From NCBI RefSeq assembly GCF_024496085.1, contig NZ_CP101751.1, positions 2,108,001-2,172,000 of the forward strand: DNA of 64,000 bases, given 5' to 3'. The notes beneath the pieces are model-generated. The model worked only from the letters and a program-made list of their open reading frames with translations, was not told the origin of the DNA and did no database searches. This document shows, in pieces, positions 63,109-64,000 of the stretch. A program made the position numbers and the translations under genes. This stretch comes from Flavobacterium cerinum. Lineage in GTDB: Bacteria > Bacteroidota > Bacteroidia > Flavobacteriales > Flavobacteriaceae. The first letter of the stretch is position 1. Each line of letters opens with the position of its first letter.

Positions 63109-64000
63109 ATGAAGAAAATCCTAATGCTCACAGGGTTATGTGCCTTGTTGTGCTCCATTGGCTGTACGTCAAAAAAAGAAGAAGAAAAAGAAGAACAAGT
63201 TAAATTTCTGGTAACCAATCCTATAAAAAAGGATACACTGATCACGAAAGATTATGTTTCCCAAATCCATTCCATACGCCATATTGAACTTAGAGCTCAG
63301 GAAAGAGGGTACCTTGAAAAAATTTATGTAGACGAAGGACAATTTGTAAAAAAAGGACAATTATTGTTTCAGATTATGCCAAAACTGTATCAGGCTGAAA
63401 TGCAGAAAGCCGCAGCTGAAGCCAGTTTTGCCGAAATTGAATATAAGAATACCAAAAGATTGGCGGATAAAAATGTAGTAGCTCCGAATGAGTTGGCTAT
63501 GGCTAAAGCCAAATACGATAAGGCTAAAGCCGAATTATCGCTGACACAGGTTCATCTTGGTTTCACCGAAATCAGAGCTCCGTTTGATGGTATCATCGAC
63601 CGTTTTCACGTAAGACAGGGAAGTCTTGTTGATGAAGGCGATTTATTGACAAACCTGTCTGATAACAGTAAAATGTGGGTATACTATAACGTACCGGAAG
63701 CAGAATACCTGGATTATAAAGCCAAAGTAAACAGCAACAGTGCACCAACAGTAAACTTATTAATGGCCAACAATAAAATGTTTGATTATACGGGTGTGGT
63801 AGAAACTATTGAAGGGGAATTTAATAATGAAACCGGAAATATTGCCTTTAGAGCCACTTTTCCAAATCCTAAAGGATTGTTACGACATGGGGAAACCGGT
63901 AATATCAAAATGGGAGTGCCGCTTAAAAATGCTATTCTGATTCCGCAAAAAGCAACTTTCGAAGTACTTGATAAAAAATATGTATATGTTGTAGATAAAG
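63109..64000 (+). CDS. RND efflux periplasmic adaptor (membrane fusion protein), 3' end outside window
   Basis: About 297 codons in the window, running off the right edge. Lipoprotein signal with lipobox SIGC (Cys19), so it is anchored to a membrane. Lipoyl half-motif RAQERGYLEKIYVDEGQFVKKGQ (about 63-85), an alpha-hairpin rich in A, K and E (about 95-140), the second lipoyl half TEIRAPFDGIIDRFHVRQGSLV (about 158-179) and the start of the beta-barrel domain (about 190 on; NPKGLLRHGETG...IPQKA). Typical adaptor of tripartite drug-efflux pumps; the pump and outer-membrane genes should follow beyond the window. Start ATG at 63109. Confidence 0.95.
   Translation, partial: MKKILMLTGLCALLCSIGCTSKKEEEKEEQVKFLVTNPIKKDTLITKDYVSQIHSIRHIELRAQERGYLEKIYVDEGQFVKKGQLLFQIMPKLYQAEMQKAAAEASFAEIEYKNTKRLADKNVVAPNELAMAKAKYDKAKAELSLTQVHLGFTEIRAPFDGIIDRFHVRQGSLVDEGDLLTNLSDNSKMWVYYNVPEAEYLDYKAKVNSNSAPTVNLLMANNKMFDYTGVVETIEGEFNNETGNIAFRATFPNPKGLLRHGETGNIKMGVPLKNAILIPQKATFEVLDKKYVYVVDK

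Noticed and set aside
1..64000. tRNA, rRNA, riboswitch or insertion-sequence genes
   Set aside because: I looked for typical arms, inverted ends and transposase motifs and saw none; a covariance-model scan would be needed to exclude small RNAs.

Overview
The window looks like chromosomal DNA of a member of the Flavobacteriaceae, close to Flavobacterium. The evidence is AT-rich sequence, many start-proximal matches to the Bacteroidota promoter (TAnnTTTG, one with TTTG exactly 19 bases upstream), type IX secretion system (T9SS) sorting domains, a PorP/SprF protein, DUF4834 and DUF2480 proteins, and a BatA-type membrane protein. I saw no rRNA, tRNA, CRISPR array, insertion sequence or integrase. 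Assignments come from reading the sequence and from family knowledge; no database search was run.

Layout. 1-13081: a 5'-truncated giant surface adhesin (7 tandem 97-aa repeats, 12 tandem 123-aa DUF11-type repeats, type B T9SS sorting domain), followed by a PorP/SprF-like protein, a PorE-like OmpA protein and a small two-helix membrane protein, closed by a terminator. 13256-18891: an alpha-oxoamine synthase (sphingolipid or sulfonolipid type), a propeller lipoprotein, a GNAT-like protein with an outer-membrane barrel protein, and a DUF4834 protein. 18971-24169: a YfhO / glycosyltransferase / flippase operon for a surface polysaccharide. 24248-27954: a small secreted protein and two tandem secreted M28 peptidases. 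28002-34581: UvrA, a sigma-70 family factor with a 47-residue companion gene, an endonuclease III homologue without cluster cysteines, Bcp peroxiredoxin, and a conserved protein of unknown function.

34866-47332: an HExxH lipoprotein, a TetR-like regulator, a metallo-beta-lactamase-fold hydrolase with two small envelope proteins, a tight four-gene minus-strand operon (BatA-like protein, a dihydroorotase homologue lacking metal ligands, DUF4870-like, esterase), a DEAD-box-type helicase with DEFD in motif II, and a SufR-like regulator divergent from DUF2480 and an FMN reductase. 47616-52898: a lipoprotein, a PLDc_N-like peptide, and an ankyrin / DUF2271 / PepSY-diflavin-reductase operon preceded by a Fur-box-like palindrome. 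52974-64000: a group II PLP decarboxylase, a 1472-aa secreted protein made of two tandem 484-aa blocks with a type C sorting domain, a secreted esterase, a choloylglycine-hydrolase-family enzyme, a small HTH protein, a small secreted protein and the start of an RND efflux adaptor.

Common thread: much of the window serves the cell surface (T9SS cargo of sorting types A, B and C, polysaccharide export, lipoproteins, outer-membrane proteins). The rest is DNA repair, redox, iron and regulation. Most units end in clear hairpin terminators, many shared by convergent genes. The points most worth checking are the homogenised adhesin array, three conserved-fold proteins lacking or altering canonical active-site or cluster residues, two small genes, and two palindromic operator candidates.
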